From assembly GCA_002279765.1 (NCBI GenBank), contig NCCR01000065.1:1-19276 (forward strand): DNA of 19,276 bases. The letters run 5' to 3'. The stretch comes from Verrucomicrobia bacterium 12-59-8 (GTDB taxonomy: Bacteria > Verrucomicrobiota > Verrucomicrobiae > Verrucomicrobiales > Verrucomicrobiaceae). Within the stretch, counting starts at the first letter, position 1, and each line of letters starts with the position of its first letter. The notes under the pieces were generated by a model that ran no database searches, was not told the origin of the DNA, and saw nothing but the letters and a program-made list of their open reading frames with translations. Of this stretch, positions 1-7,591 are shown piece after piece. A program made the translations under genes and the position numbers.

Positions 1-464
1 TCGTACACGCGGACGAAGCGGGGCTCGCGCACGACTTCCTGGCCTTTGCGGGCGAGCTTGTAGAGCGGGACGCCGCCGATCTTGATGGCGGAGACCATGG
101 GGGGCATCTGGTAGAAATCGCCCTTCATGGTGTCAAAGGCGGCCTTCACCTGCTCCAGCGTGAGGTCTGCGGGCACGGGCTTTTCCTCCACGGTTTCGCC
201 TTCGGCGTCCTGGGAGTTGGTGGTCTTGCCGAGGGTGAGGGTGCCGACGTATTCTTTGTCCTCAGACATGAGGAGATCGGAAAGGCGGGTGCCGTTTCCA
301 AGCACGAGGATGAGCATGCCAGTGGCCATGGGGTCGAGCGTGCCGCAGTGGCCGATCTTCTTCATGTTCAGGCAGCGCCGGGCGACGGCTACCACATCAT
401 GCGAGGTCATGTCCTGGTCTTTGTCCACCAGGAGGACACCGCTAATCAATTCGTCTGACTTCAT
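1..464 (-). CDS. truB: tRNA pseudouridine synthase B (5' part, runs off the left edge)
   Basis: TruB converts U55 of the tRNA T-loop to pseudouridine in the cytoplasm. Reading the minus strand from the ATG at 464 gives MKSDELISGVLLVDKDQDMT, then the family signature GHCGTLDPMATGMLILVLG at residues 38-56. D44 is the expected catalytic aspartate. The segment around residues 120-140 (FYQMPPMVSAIKIGGVPLYK) matches the second conserved TruB block. Only about 154 codons are present; the family is usually about 230-310 residues, so the C-terminal part lies outside the window. The start overlaps the end of nrnA by 23 bases, which suggests translational coupling. The nrnA-truB order matches the common infB-rbfA-nrnA-truB neighbourhood. 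The identification is firm. Confidence 0.96.
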   Translation of the reverse strand, partial: MKSDELISGVLLVDKDQDMTSHDVVAVARRCLNMKKIGHCGTLDPMATGMLILVLGNGTRLSDLLMSEDKEYVGTLTLGKTTNSQDAEGETVEEKPVPADLTLEQVKAAFDTMKGDFYQMPPMVSAIKIGGVPLYKLARKGQEVVREPRFVRVY

Positions 465-1428
465 GTTCGAGTGCTTGCAAAAATTTGTCTGCTGCTGCTT
501 CAATGGGGCCTTTCAGGCGTGCGCCTGAGGCCATGCGATGACCGCCGCCGCCAAACTGGGCGCAGACGGTGGAGACATCGACGCGGTTGTCCTTGGAACG
601 TGAGCTGACGCGCACCTTGCCACCGGGGATGTCTTCAAAAATGACGCAGGCGACGACGGAGTCGATCATGCGCAGGGTGTCGATGAGGCCCTCGGTATCG
701 CCGGGCTCCATGGCGGCGGCATCCATGACGGCCTGCTTGAGCTGCCAACTGACGATGCGGCCTTCGGCGCGAAACTCCATGTGGTTGAGCATGTCGCGCA
801 TCAGTTCCAACCGGCGCACGGGGTAGGACTGATAGATGAGCCGCGCAAGGCGCGAGGTATCGAGTCCGGCGTCGATCATTTCCGCCACGATGCGGTGCGT
901 GCGCGCATTGGTGCTGGAATACTGGAAGGAGCCGGTGTCCGTGGAGATGGCGATGAAGAGATTCTGCCGGATGGCATCGTCGATGGGCAGGCCGTGCTCG
1001 CTGAGCAGATTGTAAATGATCTGCCCGGTGGCGGGGGAGGTGGGCTCGATTAAATTGAGGGTGCCGTAGCCGGGATTGCTGGGGTGGTGGTCGATGTCCA
1101 CCAGCAGCGGTGCGGCATCCAGCAGGGCCTTGGTTTTGTCCCCGACGCGCTCATGCGTGGCGGTGTCGAGCGCGATGGCGAGGTCGATGTTCAGCGGCTC
1201 GGTGTCGGGCTGAATGATGGTGTCGGTGCCGGGCAGGAAGGCGAGGTTTGCAGGCACGCCATCCTCCAGCATGGCGATGACGTCCTTGCCCATGGCTCGC
1301 AGGCTGAGCGCGAGGCCGAGCACGGAGCCCACCGCATCGCCATCCGGCCTCACATGCGCGACGACGGCGATGCGCTGCGCAGAGCGCATGGCGGCGACGA
1401 TTTCGGCGGTGGTGGAGTTGGCAGGCAT
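442..1428 (-). CDS. nrnA: DHH-family phosphoesterase, bifunctional oligoribonuclease/PAP phosphatase
   Basis: NrnA-type enzymes degrade short RNA oligonucleotides to mononucleotides and dephosphorylate pAp in the cytoplasm. The 328-aa product has the DHH-domain metal motifs in order: AHVRPDGDA (residues 24-32), the ALDTA aspartate near D88, DIDHH (111-115) and STDTGSF (162-168). The DHHA1 substrate-binding motif FGGGGHRMASGA follows at 292-303. I chose the ATG at 1428 (MPANSTTAEIV) because it gives the usual family length. The frame extends to a TTG at 1494, but the extra 22 residues (rich in L, H and W) do not resemble the family. The gene overlaps truB, which starts inside its last codons. 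A 165-base gap separates it from the upstream lipoprotein gene, so it may have its own promoter. All catalytic residues appear intact. Confidence 0.95.
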   Translation of the reverse strand: MPANSTTAEIVAAMRSAQRIAVVAHVRPDGDAVGSVLGLALSLRAMGKDVIAMLEDGVPANLAFLPGTDTIIQPDTEPLNIDLAIALDTATHERVGDKTKALLDAAPLLVDIDHHPSNPGYGTLNLIEPTSPATGQIIYNLLSEHGLPIDDAIRQNLFIAISTDTGSFQYSSTNARTHRIVAEMIDAGLDTSRLARLIYQSYPVRRLELMRDMLNHMEFRAEGRIVSWQLKQAVMDAAAMEPGDTEGLIDTLRMIDSVVACVIFEDIPGGKVRVSSRSKDNRVDVSTVCAQFGGGGHRMASGARLKGPIEAAADKFLQALEHEVRRID

Positions 1429-1593
1429 CCGGGGGGTCGTCACAAAGCACCACGGCTGCCAAGCTGCAAGGTGAAGATGCAACCGTATGCGCAAGAGCGG
1501 GCCGCTGCGGGAGGCGGTGCGTCAGGCTGATCGCCGGACTTCCAAGCACGGGGCGGGTTGCGAAGTCGCGAAGCGAAACCTAGGCACCTTAGC

Positions 1594-2160
1594 TCACTCC
1601 TTCACACGCTTCAGACACGTCGGCTCAGACCAGTTCCAGAACTGGGGTTCGAGGAGCTGGGTGGCGTTGGTGGGGGTGGAATCGAGGTGGCTGTGGGGGC
1701 CGTCTTTGCCGGTTTTGACGGTGCCTTGGAGCTGGCCGGACTGGAGGGCGGCGGCGACGGTGTCGTGATTGATGATCCAGGTGTAGAGGATGCCGTCGTC
1801 GGCTTCGCGCATGAGGAGGAGGGAGGCGGCGCCGGGCTTTTTGTCATCGCGCTCCTGGGCGATGGCGTAGCAGAGTTTGAGCTTGGCGTCGGCGGTGGCG
1901 CGGCGGAGGGCAAACTCGACGGGCTTGGCGTCTTTTTTGCCGCGCTCGGTCATGAGGATGAGTCCCTGTGCGGCGTTGGTGACGGTGAACTGCACGGCAT
2001 CGTCGGTTTCTCCATCCACCGGGGTCCAGGTGCCGTTCCAGTCGGCGGCTTTGAGGGCGGCGGGCTTGAGGCCGAAGTCGTCGTTGACGGTGGTTTCAGG
2101 GCAGGCAGTGAGCGCGCAGGCGAGCAGGGCGGCGGCAAGGCCACGAAGCAGGGTTTTCAT
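1594..2160 (-). CDS. Small predicted lipoprotein of unknown function
   Basis: The 188-aa product begins MKTLLRGLAAALLACALTAC. This is a short basic N-region, a hydrophobic core and a clear lipobox (L-T-A-C, lipidated cysteine at C20), so it should be exported and lipid-anchored in the envelope. The mature part has W, N and D-rich strands (DWNGTWTPVDGETDDAVQF) and looks like a compact beta-rich domain of about 160 residues. I do not recognise the family. Its ATG overlaps the stop of the upstream pseudokinase gene by 4 bases (ATGA, 2157-2160), so the two are probably translated together. This suggests the lipoprotein works with the membrane-anchored pseudokinase. That link is an inference from coupling only. 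Confidence 0.82.
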   Translation of the reverse strand: MKTLLRGLAAALLACALTACPETTVNDDFGLKPAALKAADWNGTWTPVDGETDDAVQFTVTNAAQGLILMTERGKKDAKPVEFALRRATADAKLKLCYAIAQERDDKKPGAASLLLMREADDGILYTWIINHDTVAAALQSGQLQGTVKTGKDGPHSHLDSTPTNATQLLEPQFWNWSEPTCLKRVKE

Positions 2161-4451
2161 GGCCGTGGCGGGGTGGATGGAGCGGCTGGCGGGGCAAGCT
2201 CGTCGCGCAGGCTGGCGGCTCCGGGCGGCAGAGAGAGTTTGACGCCGCTGCCGCGTGTGCCGCTGATGTCAGGCGGAGGTGCTGCCACAGGTATGGCTTT
2301 GGGGACCTCGGGCTCGATGGCGATGGCTTTGGGCGCTGAGGCGGGTAGTCCTGTGGGCGCGGGTCTGGAGGGGGCGGCAGCGGTGGCGGGCTGGTGGGGG
2401 GCGGTGGCTTCCACGGGGACGTGCGGGCGTCTTTTCTGCCAGAGGGCGGTGCCGGAAAGGTGCGCGCACATGGCACCGATGACCATGGAGCCGCTGAGAA
2501 ACACGGCGGCTTTCAGCCAGATGGGCACGTCCTGGCGCACCATGAGTTCGGCAGGCAGAGTGGGTGGCGCGTGGGCGGCGGCGAGTGCCCAGTCGGGGGC
2601 GTCGGGCGGAGAGGGCTCGCTGCCGCCGTTGCGGAAGAGAAGCTCAGCGAAGCCGATGGTGGGCTCGTCCCCGCTCCTAGCCGCGCCGCCGGAGGTGAGC
2701 GCACCCGAGGTGGAGCGGGAGGGGGCGGAGCCGAGCGGCGCTGACATTTCTCGCTTCACGGGTGCTTTGGTGACGGGAACTGTTTGCGGGCGCTGCTTCA
2801 AGCTGAGGGCCAGCGCAGGTTCCGTGCCGCCTGTGCGGGCGGGTTCGCTGGGTTTGGCGAGGTCGTAGTGCTGGATAATGCGCGCGTAGCGGGCGAGGAA
2901 GTCGCTGCGCTGGGCGGGCTTGGATTCGGCGACTTTGGCGATCTCGTCATCGAGCAGTCGCACGACGGTTTCGCGCTCGCGCGCGACGCCTGCGGGTTCG
3001 GCGTGAGTGCCGAGGGGGGGCTCAAAGCCGAGGAGGAATTTGCACAAGGCAGCGAGCCAGCCGCCATGCCACGCGGTGGTGGTGGCACCACGCGCGGGCG
3101 GCAGCAGCACGGCGGGATCTGTCCCGCGGCCGGACATGGAGGCGAGGGTGGGATGGGCGCGTACGATGATGTTGAAGGCGGGCCATTCGTAGAGCTTGGA
3201 GACGAGCAGCTTGGTGCTGCGCGAGTCTTCGCGGGCGAATCCGGTGAGGAGAAAGATGTCCTCCAGCCGCAGCTTGCAGGCGGGCAGGGTGGATTTGTCG
3301 AGCTGGGTGAGCGCGGTGTCGAGCCCGGCGAGGACGAGGTAGGCCTCCTGTAGATCGAGGTAGCGGCGCTCCCGCATGAGCTCGGCGAGGCTGATGCCTT
3401 CGGCGATTTCTTCCGCGAGGCAGGTGATGTCTTCGGACTCGTTGACGAGTGCGAGGGTGATGAGGCTGGGATTGTCGCGCTGCTTGGTGATCTTGAAGGC
3501 GGCGTCATCGGCCTCCTTCACACGTGCATGGGAGATGCGCGCGGGGGGCACCTGCTCAATGAGCACGGGGCGGCCTGTCTTGGTGAGGGTGCCGCGCATG
3601 CTGTAGGGACTGGCCAGGTCGAGGCGCTGGCTCTGAATGCGCACGAGATTGACGAGGCCGCGTGCCACATCCTGATAGCCTGCCAGCAGCGGGGTGAGCA
3701 GGGCGCGGGGCTTCTGCGCGGTGGGGATCTCGCCGGAGAGCTGCTCGGGTGCGAGCTTTTGAAGGCTGGTGCGCATTTCGCGCATGGCGGCGATGACACC
3801 GACGCCCGCGCTGGAGAGGCAGGCGTCGAGGAGCTCGGTGAAGTCTGCAACAGACAGGGTGTGATCCGGAAGGGTGCCGCCCTGCTCCACAAGGAAGGTG
3901 CGGAGGAATTTGGCCTGCTTTTCAAAGCTGGACTTCAGCGCGCGCTTTTTGCCGGCGCTAGTGTCGAGCACGCGGAAATCCGCAGCGAGCACCTGCACGG
4001 CCTGCGGCGCGGTCTGCACAATGCGCAGGCTGTCGAGCGGGGACTCGGAGAGGAACTCGCCACGCTCACACAGCGCGACGGCGGTCTCCAGCGCACGACC
4101 GGCGATCATGATGGCGAGCCAGCCGGGAATGTCCTGCAGCCGGGAGAGGTAGGAGCGGAGGGCCTCGCCGTCCACGTTGCTGGTGATGTAGAAGGGGTTT
4201 CCCTCGTCCTCGCCAAACTCGATCATGCGGGCGAGCGCGGGGTGGCCGCGCTTTTGCAGTGTTTTGCATGCGTCCTCAAAGGCGGCGCGGTTTGCCAGGG
4301 GCTCCAGCAGCACGTGGCAGTGGACGTATTCCAGCCGCTGGATGTCAAAGGCCAGCACCGCCACCTGCTCGGAATTACGAACCAGCTCGACGTTGTTGCC
4401 GTCGGCGTCCTGAACGATTTGATAATGTCTGAATAGACTCGGCTCCGACAT
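2157..4451 (-). CDS. Membrane-anchored double pseudokinase-like protein
   Basis: This is a 764-aa protein. Residues 7-165 follow the layout of a Ser/Thr kinase domain: a VAVLAFDI strand at 30-37, a helix with RGHPALARMIEFGEDEGNPF (68-87), and a hinge-like ITSNVDGEALRSYL (89-102). The usual VAxK lysine is missing, the HRDxxxxN loop is replaced by SESPLDSLRIV (135-145), and DFG reads ADFRV (157-161). A second kinase-like fold spans roughly 280-440, with EEIAEGISLAELMRERRYLD and CKLRLEDIFLLTGF, again without HRD. A Pro/Ala/Ser-rich linker leads to one membrane helix at about 642-668, then a Pro-rich tail, so the kinase-like part should be cytoplasmic. It is probably a regulatory scaffold. The kinase assignment rests on fold-like pattern, not identity, and is moderately secure. 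It lies 81 bases after the M48-like gene and overlaps the lipoprotein gene by ATGA. Confidence 0.75.
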   Translation of the reverse strand: MSEPSLFRHYQIVQDADGNNVELVRNSEQVAVLAFDIQRLEYVHCHVLLEPLANRAAFEDACKTLQKRGHPALARMIEFGEDEGNPFYITSNVDGEALRSYLSRLQDIPGWLAIMIAGRALETAVALCERGEFLSESPLDSLRIVQTAPQAVQVLAADFRVLDTSAGKKRALKSSFEKQAKFLRTFLVEQGGTLPDHTLSVADFTELLDACLSSAGVGVIAAMREMRTSLQKLAPEQLSGEIPTAQKPRALLTPLLAGYQDVARGLVNLVRIQSQRLDLASPYSMRGTLTKTGRPVLIEQVPPARISHARVKEADDAAFKITKQRDNPSLITLALVNESEDITCLAEEIAEGISLAELMRERRYLDLQEAYLVLAGLDTALTQLDKSTLPACKLRLEDIFLLTGFAREDSRSTKLLVSKLYEWPAFNIIVRAHPTLASMSGRGTDPAVLLPPARGATTTAWHGGWLAALCKFLLGFEPPLGTHAEPAGVARERETVVRLLDDEIAKVAESKPAQRSDFLARYARIIQHYDLAKPSEPARTGGTEPALALSLKQRPQTVPVTKAPVKREMSAPLGSAPSRSTSGALTSGGAARSGDEPTIGFAELLFRNGGSEPSPPDAPDWALAAAHAPPTLPAELMVRQDVPIWLKAAVFLSGSMVIGAMCAHLSGTALWQKRRPHVPVEATAPHQPATAAAPSRPAPTGLPASAPKAIAIEPEVPKAIPVAAPPPDISGTRGSGVKLSLPPGAASLRDELAPPAAPSTPPRP

Positions 4452-4532
4452 GGGGGGCGCTGTGTGGGGGAGGAATACTGGACTATCCTGCCATGTGGCA
4501 GATGTTCAAGCCAGCGTTTCTTCGTATCCTGT

Positions 4533-6893
4533 TCACGATGGCGGCTTCCAGGCGGCGATGGCGTCTGGCGAGCGGGCCTTCATGCCGAGGCGCTGGGTGG
4601 CGAATTCATCGGGCAGGAGGATCTCGGTGGCGGAGCCGAAATTGAGCGTGCCCATAAAGTGGGACTCCGTGCGTTCGGCAGACTCCGCCAGCCAGGCGTA
4701 GGCGCGGTGGTACTGGCTGAGATAGGCGTCCACGAAGGGGGCGATGCATTCGGTGGCGCGCGAGGCCATCTGCATGCCGATGCCGCGCATGCTGGCGGCG
4801 TCCATCAGCGTCATGGAGACGCCTGGCATCTCCGGCAGCGGCGCGGGCATGAGGTGCTTGTTCAGGGTGACGGTCTTGCCGTCGTCGGTGAAGGGAAAGG
4901 GCGCGCCGTCCATGGTGGCCAGGATCTGGCGCAGGAGATTGAACATCTTGGGCACGACGGACTGGAGCGCGGTGAGGAAGGAGCTGGGATCATCCACATT
5001 GGCAAACTTGGCGTTGAGGGTCTGAAAGGCGAAGAAGGTGGTGAGAAGCTCGCGGAAGGAGGGCAGCGCGCCGCTCATGGCCTCATAGATGGTGACCCAG
5101 CCGGTGAGATTCCGGCGGCGAGTGCACAGCCATTCGCTGAGATCTGCGGGAGTGCTCCACCAGAGCATGCCGAGGGCGGCGGCAAAGCGGCGCTCCAGCA
5201 CGCGCTCGCGATCCTGCAGTGGGCCCTCCATGTGCTGCATGACCATGCGCTGGCAGGCGGCTTCTTCACGGAGGGTGCTGGAGGTGGAGTCCTGGGTGCC
5301 GAACTGCATGCGCGAGACGGTGAAGCCCGCGAGGCTGAGGGTGGCGGCGGCTTCGAGATCCCGCCGGCGCTGCCAGGCTTGGTTCCACTCCTGCAGGGCC
5401 ACCCTGAACTGCGGCCCCCAGGCGATGATCTCCTCCCGCACGCGCAGGATTTCGCGCTGCAGATCCGGCAGGGCGGTGGAGGTGGAGGGCGTGCTGCCGA
5501 GGCCGCACATGGAGCGCTCCGGGTGCGCGAGTCCGCCGAAGTACCGACGGATGACGAGCAGCGCCTCCTCCTGGCTGCGGTTTTGATGAATGACCTCCTC
5601 GTCCCCCACCATGCGGTGCTCGTGCAGGTTCAAGCCGAGCCCGTACTGGTAGTAGAAGCAGCTAACCTGCCGTGAGAGATCGACGAACTGCCGCAGCACG
5701 GTGGCGGCTGGCTGCAAATGGGACAGATGCGCGACGATGGCCGCGCCTTTCACTTTTTCTCCCGAGCCCTGCACGGCTTCGTCCGCTGCTTTTTGTTCGT
5801 TGCCTGCCGCTGCTGTATCGCCAGCTTCAGCACGAGCGGTGGCGCGGGCCTTTGCCTCCGTGGCGACATGCCGGGCCATGAGCAGGGAGAGATTTTCCGG
5901 CAGGCGGTGCTGGATGATGCCGCTCTGGATCTCCTGCTGCGCCGCCTCCCAGGCACTGCTGAGCAGGACGAGCTTCCGCTGCATGCGCTGGTAAACATTC
6001 GCGCCGATGACATTGGCACCACAGCGCGCGGCCCGACGCCGGATGAGCCAGAGCGTGAGGGCGCTGACGAGACGGGAGGCCAGCGCGAGGAGGATGAAGG
6101 GCATTTTGGCCGCCCACATCCAGCCGCGCACGAGAGTGCGGCACAGGCGGCGAAAATCGGGCTCGCGCGGTGGATTGACGCGCATGGGCGCCTCCCACGG
6201 ATCGCGCTCCAGCGCAGCGCGGATGAACCAGGCGTTCATCTCGCGCACGGCATGCACCAGAGGGGTGGCCAAACCGCTGGCATTGTGGCTGAGCTCATCC
6301 GCCAGCAGGCCGCCCAGCTCACGCGAAGTGATCACGGACACCACCGGCAGGCCGAGGTGCAGCACCGTCTGCCCGCTGAGGATGCCGGCCAGACCGCCCT
6401 GCATGGAACTGCGTACCGTGACCGTGGTGTCCAGCCACACCTGCACCGGCGGCTGCGCACGGAGATGCCAGCAGAGCAGGTGGATCAGCTCAAGGAGCTG
6501 CGGCTGGGTGGTCGGGCTGACCTGCACCGCCACCTGGGCACGCTTTGGCCGGGGCAGCAGGGGCCGAAGCATGAACACCCAGGTAACACCCATGATGGTA
6601 AATTTCAGCAGCTCGACCGCCATGCGCCATTGCAGCAGCCCGGTCCAGCCCTTGTGTCCGGTGAGGAGCCAGACCTGCCAGATCTGCAGGCCCATCCACA
6701 CCAGCACCCCAGCCACCAGCAGCAAGTAGCCGAGCAGCAGGGCCAGCAAGCAGGCGGCGGAAACCACCAGGAGCCCAAAATGCAAAGGCCCGCGCCACGG
6801 TGCGATGCGCACTGGCTTGCCGGGCTTTTGCTGGGAGACTGGGGGGGGGGGCATGAAAAATCCGAAGCGCCTGAAAACGGCGCAGACGCTCAT
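4533..6893 (-). CDS. Multi-pass membrane protein with a degenerate M48-peptidase-like domain
   Basis: This 786-aa protein has hydrophobic segments at about 38-78 (one or two helices), 95-113 and 258-284. Between them, residues 115-210 resemble an M48 (HtpX/Oma1-type) core: an LHLGLPVVSVITSRELGGLLADELSHNASG block in which the metal motif HExxH reads DELSH (D199, E200, H203). The later helix, where M48 enzymes supply the glutamate ligand, reads RRRAARCGANVIG (285-297) with no acidic residue. The long C-terminal half (about 300-786) is helical and unrecognised. The ATG at 6893 is preceded by ACGAGG at a normal distance, a good ribosome site. An 11-base C tract follows an internal ATG at 6854. 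It is probably a non-catalytic membrane protein acting with the pseudokinase and lipoprotein downstream. The M48 relation is moderately confident; loss of activity is an inference. Confidence 0.75.
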   Translation of the reverse strand: MSVCAVFRRFGFFMPPPPVSQQKPGKPVRIAPWRGPLHFGLLVVSAACLLALLLGYLLLVAGVLVWMGLQIWQVWLLTGHKGWTGLLQWRMAVELLKFTIMGVTWVFMLRPLLPRPKRAQVAVQVSPTTQPQLLELIHLLCWHLRAQPPVQVWLDTTVTVRSSMQGGLAGILSGQTVLHLGLPVVSVITSRELGGLLADELSHNASGLATPLVHAVREMNAWFIRAALERDPWEAPMRVNPPREPDFRRLCRTLVRGWMWAAKMPFILLALASRLVSALTLWLIRRRAARCGANVIGANVYQRMQRKLVLLSSAWEAAQQEIQSGIIQHRLPENLSLLMARHVATEAKARATARAEAGDTAAAGNEQKAADEAVQGSGEKVKGAAIVAHLSHLQPAATVLRQFVDLSRQVSCFYYQYGLGLNLHEHRMVGDEEVIHQNRSQEEALLVIRRYFGGLAHPERSMCGLGSTPSTSTALPDLQREILRVREEIIAWGPQFRVALQEWNQAWQRRRDLEAAATLSLAGFTVSRMQFGTQDSTSSTLREEAACQRMVMQHMEGPLQDRERVLERRFAAALGMLWWSTPADLSEWLCTRRRNLTGWVTIYEAMSGALPSFRELLTTFFAFQTLNAKFANVDDPSSFLTALQSVVPKMFNLLRQILATMDGAPFPFTDDGKTVTLNKHLMPAPLPEMPGVSMTLMDAASMRGIGMQMASRATECIAPFVDAYLSQYHRAYAWLAESAERTESHFMGTLNFGSATEILLPDEFATQRLGMKARSPDAIAAWKPPS
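6841..6851. repeat. 11-base homopolymer (G on +, C in the coding strand)
   Basis: Eleven consecutive G on the plus strand encode PPPP just after the internal ATG of the M48-like gene. In the reading direction the tract lies 39 bases past the start codon. Gain or loss of one base would frameshift the protein from residue 15 or so onwards. Tracts of this length are prone to slippage. Confidence 0.9.
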
Positions 6894-7067
6894 AATAAAC
6901 CTCGTTTAATATGGTATTTCTAGTTAATTGTTGGCGTTTAGGGGTGCTTTAGCGTGGTCCTAAGCACAGGTTCAGGAAATGAGGCCGTTTTCCGCCCTGG
7001 TTTCTCGCGCGGTAGCCCGCAGTTTTCCCGCCGGAGGGATGGACTTGGCGGCAGGTCAACGATTTTG

Positions 7068-7088
7068 AGATCATTTGTGGTATGATCT
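7068..7088. promoter_or_regulatory. Operator-like perfect inverted repeat
   Basis: AGATCAT, a 7-base spacer (TTGTGGT) and ATGATCT form a perfect 7-bp inverted repeat. The spacer contains the best -35-like hexamer for the downstream plus-strand operon. A dimeric repressor bound here would block that promoter. The regulator is not in the window. Confidence 0.55.
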
Positions 7089-7104
7089 GCCATATTTATA
7101 TTAT
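7075..7104 (+). promoter_or_regulatory. Putative sigma70-type promoter of the three-gene operon
   Basis: A -35-like TTGTGG at 7075-7080 is followed, 16 to 18 bases later, by AT-rich TATATT/TATTAT (7097-7104). Transcription would begin near 7111. That leaves a leader of about 12 bases to the GTG at 7123, or about 100 bases to the ATG at 7210. Verrucomicrobial promoter rules are poorly defined, so this is only a candidate. Confidence 0.4.
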
Positions 7105-7122
7105 GCCTAGTAGTTTATATCA

Positions 7123-7575
7123 GTGACTGTGCGGTCTCACGTCATTTCCTGGGCGGACTTTCAGAATTTGATTGACGGATCAGAGCGAGTTGGACAGTGT
7201 GTGAGCACTATGCCTGTAGACCCTAACAATCCTGATAGTATCAACTTCCTCAGCAATGCTTGGGAAAAACTCGAGAAGCAGGCAGTTGACCTTCTGAACA
7301 TCGATGTAACGACTTTCAGCGCGCCCGAAGTGAAGCTCGAAGTGAAAGGGAAGGATTTCAATCTCGATAAGCTTTTCGATACAATGAAGGGCAAGTTCGA
7401 GGACGGCAGCTCTCTGACCTTGGTGGCCCACACCCATGTCGATTTTGATTTGGACGCGGTCATAATCGCAAAAGAGGGTGCCTCACCAGAATTGATGGCG
7501 GCGCACAACAAGGCCGTGCAGACGGCGGTCGAAGGCAGGCAGTCCTTTGTGAAAGCACTGAAGGGCATGTTCTGA
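7123..7575 (+). CDS. Unrecognised 150-aa (or 121-aa) protein, first gene of a three-gene operon
   Basis: I do not recognise this family. The longest reading starts at GTG 7123; an alternative ATG at 7210 would give 121 aa beginning MPVDPNNPDSINFL. Neither start has a strong ribosome site. The product has no signal peptide or membrane helix and should be cytoplasmic. Visible structure is an N-terminal helix (residues 41-58), a strand with VKLEVKGKDFNLDKLFDTM (71-90), a strand pair around SSLTLVAHTHVDFDLDAVII (95-114), and a final helix (AAHNKAVQTAVEGRQSFVKAL). This alpha/beta layout is compact and acidic. It lies 16 bases upstream of the 624-aa gene on the same strand, so the two are probably co-transcribed. 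The first third may be untranslated leader if the ATG is used. Confidence 0.75.
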   Translation: MTVRSHVISWADFQNLIDGSERVGQCVSTMPVDPNNPDSINFLSNAWEKLEKQAVDLLNIDVTTFSAPEVKLEVKGKDFNLDKLFDTMKGKFEDGSSLTLVAHTHVDFDLDAVIIAKEGASPELMAAHNKAVQTAVEGRQSFVKALKGMF

Positions 7576-7591
7576 AGCCCGAAGGCCACGC

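Noticed and set aside
1558..2868. 436-codon plus-strand frame rich in glycine
   Set aside because: It spans two coupled minus-strand genes and a gap, has low-complexity Gly/Ala content and no motif.
3528..4436. 302-codon plus-strand frame opposite the pseudokinase
   Set aside because: No domain and shadow-like composition. The opposite strand has the coherent protein.
4488..4501. CTGCCA-TG-TGGCAG palindrome between the M48-like and pseudokinase genes
   Set aside because: The stem is short, with no uridine run and no sign that the operon is interrupted. It may be chance.
4464..6923. Long plus-strand open frames opposite the M48-like membrane protein
   Set aside because: Gly/His/Gln/Arg-rich shadow frames with no domain. 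The minus-strand frame has membrane helices, a good ribosome site and fold-like motifs.
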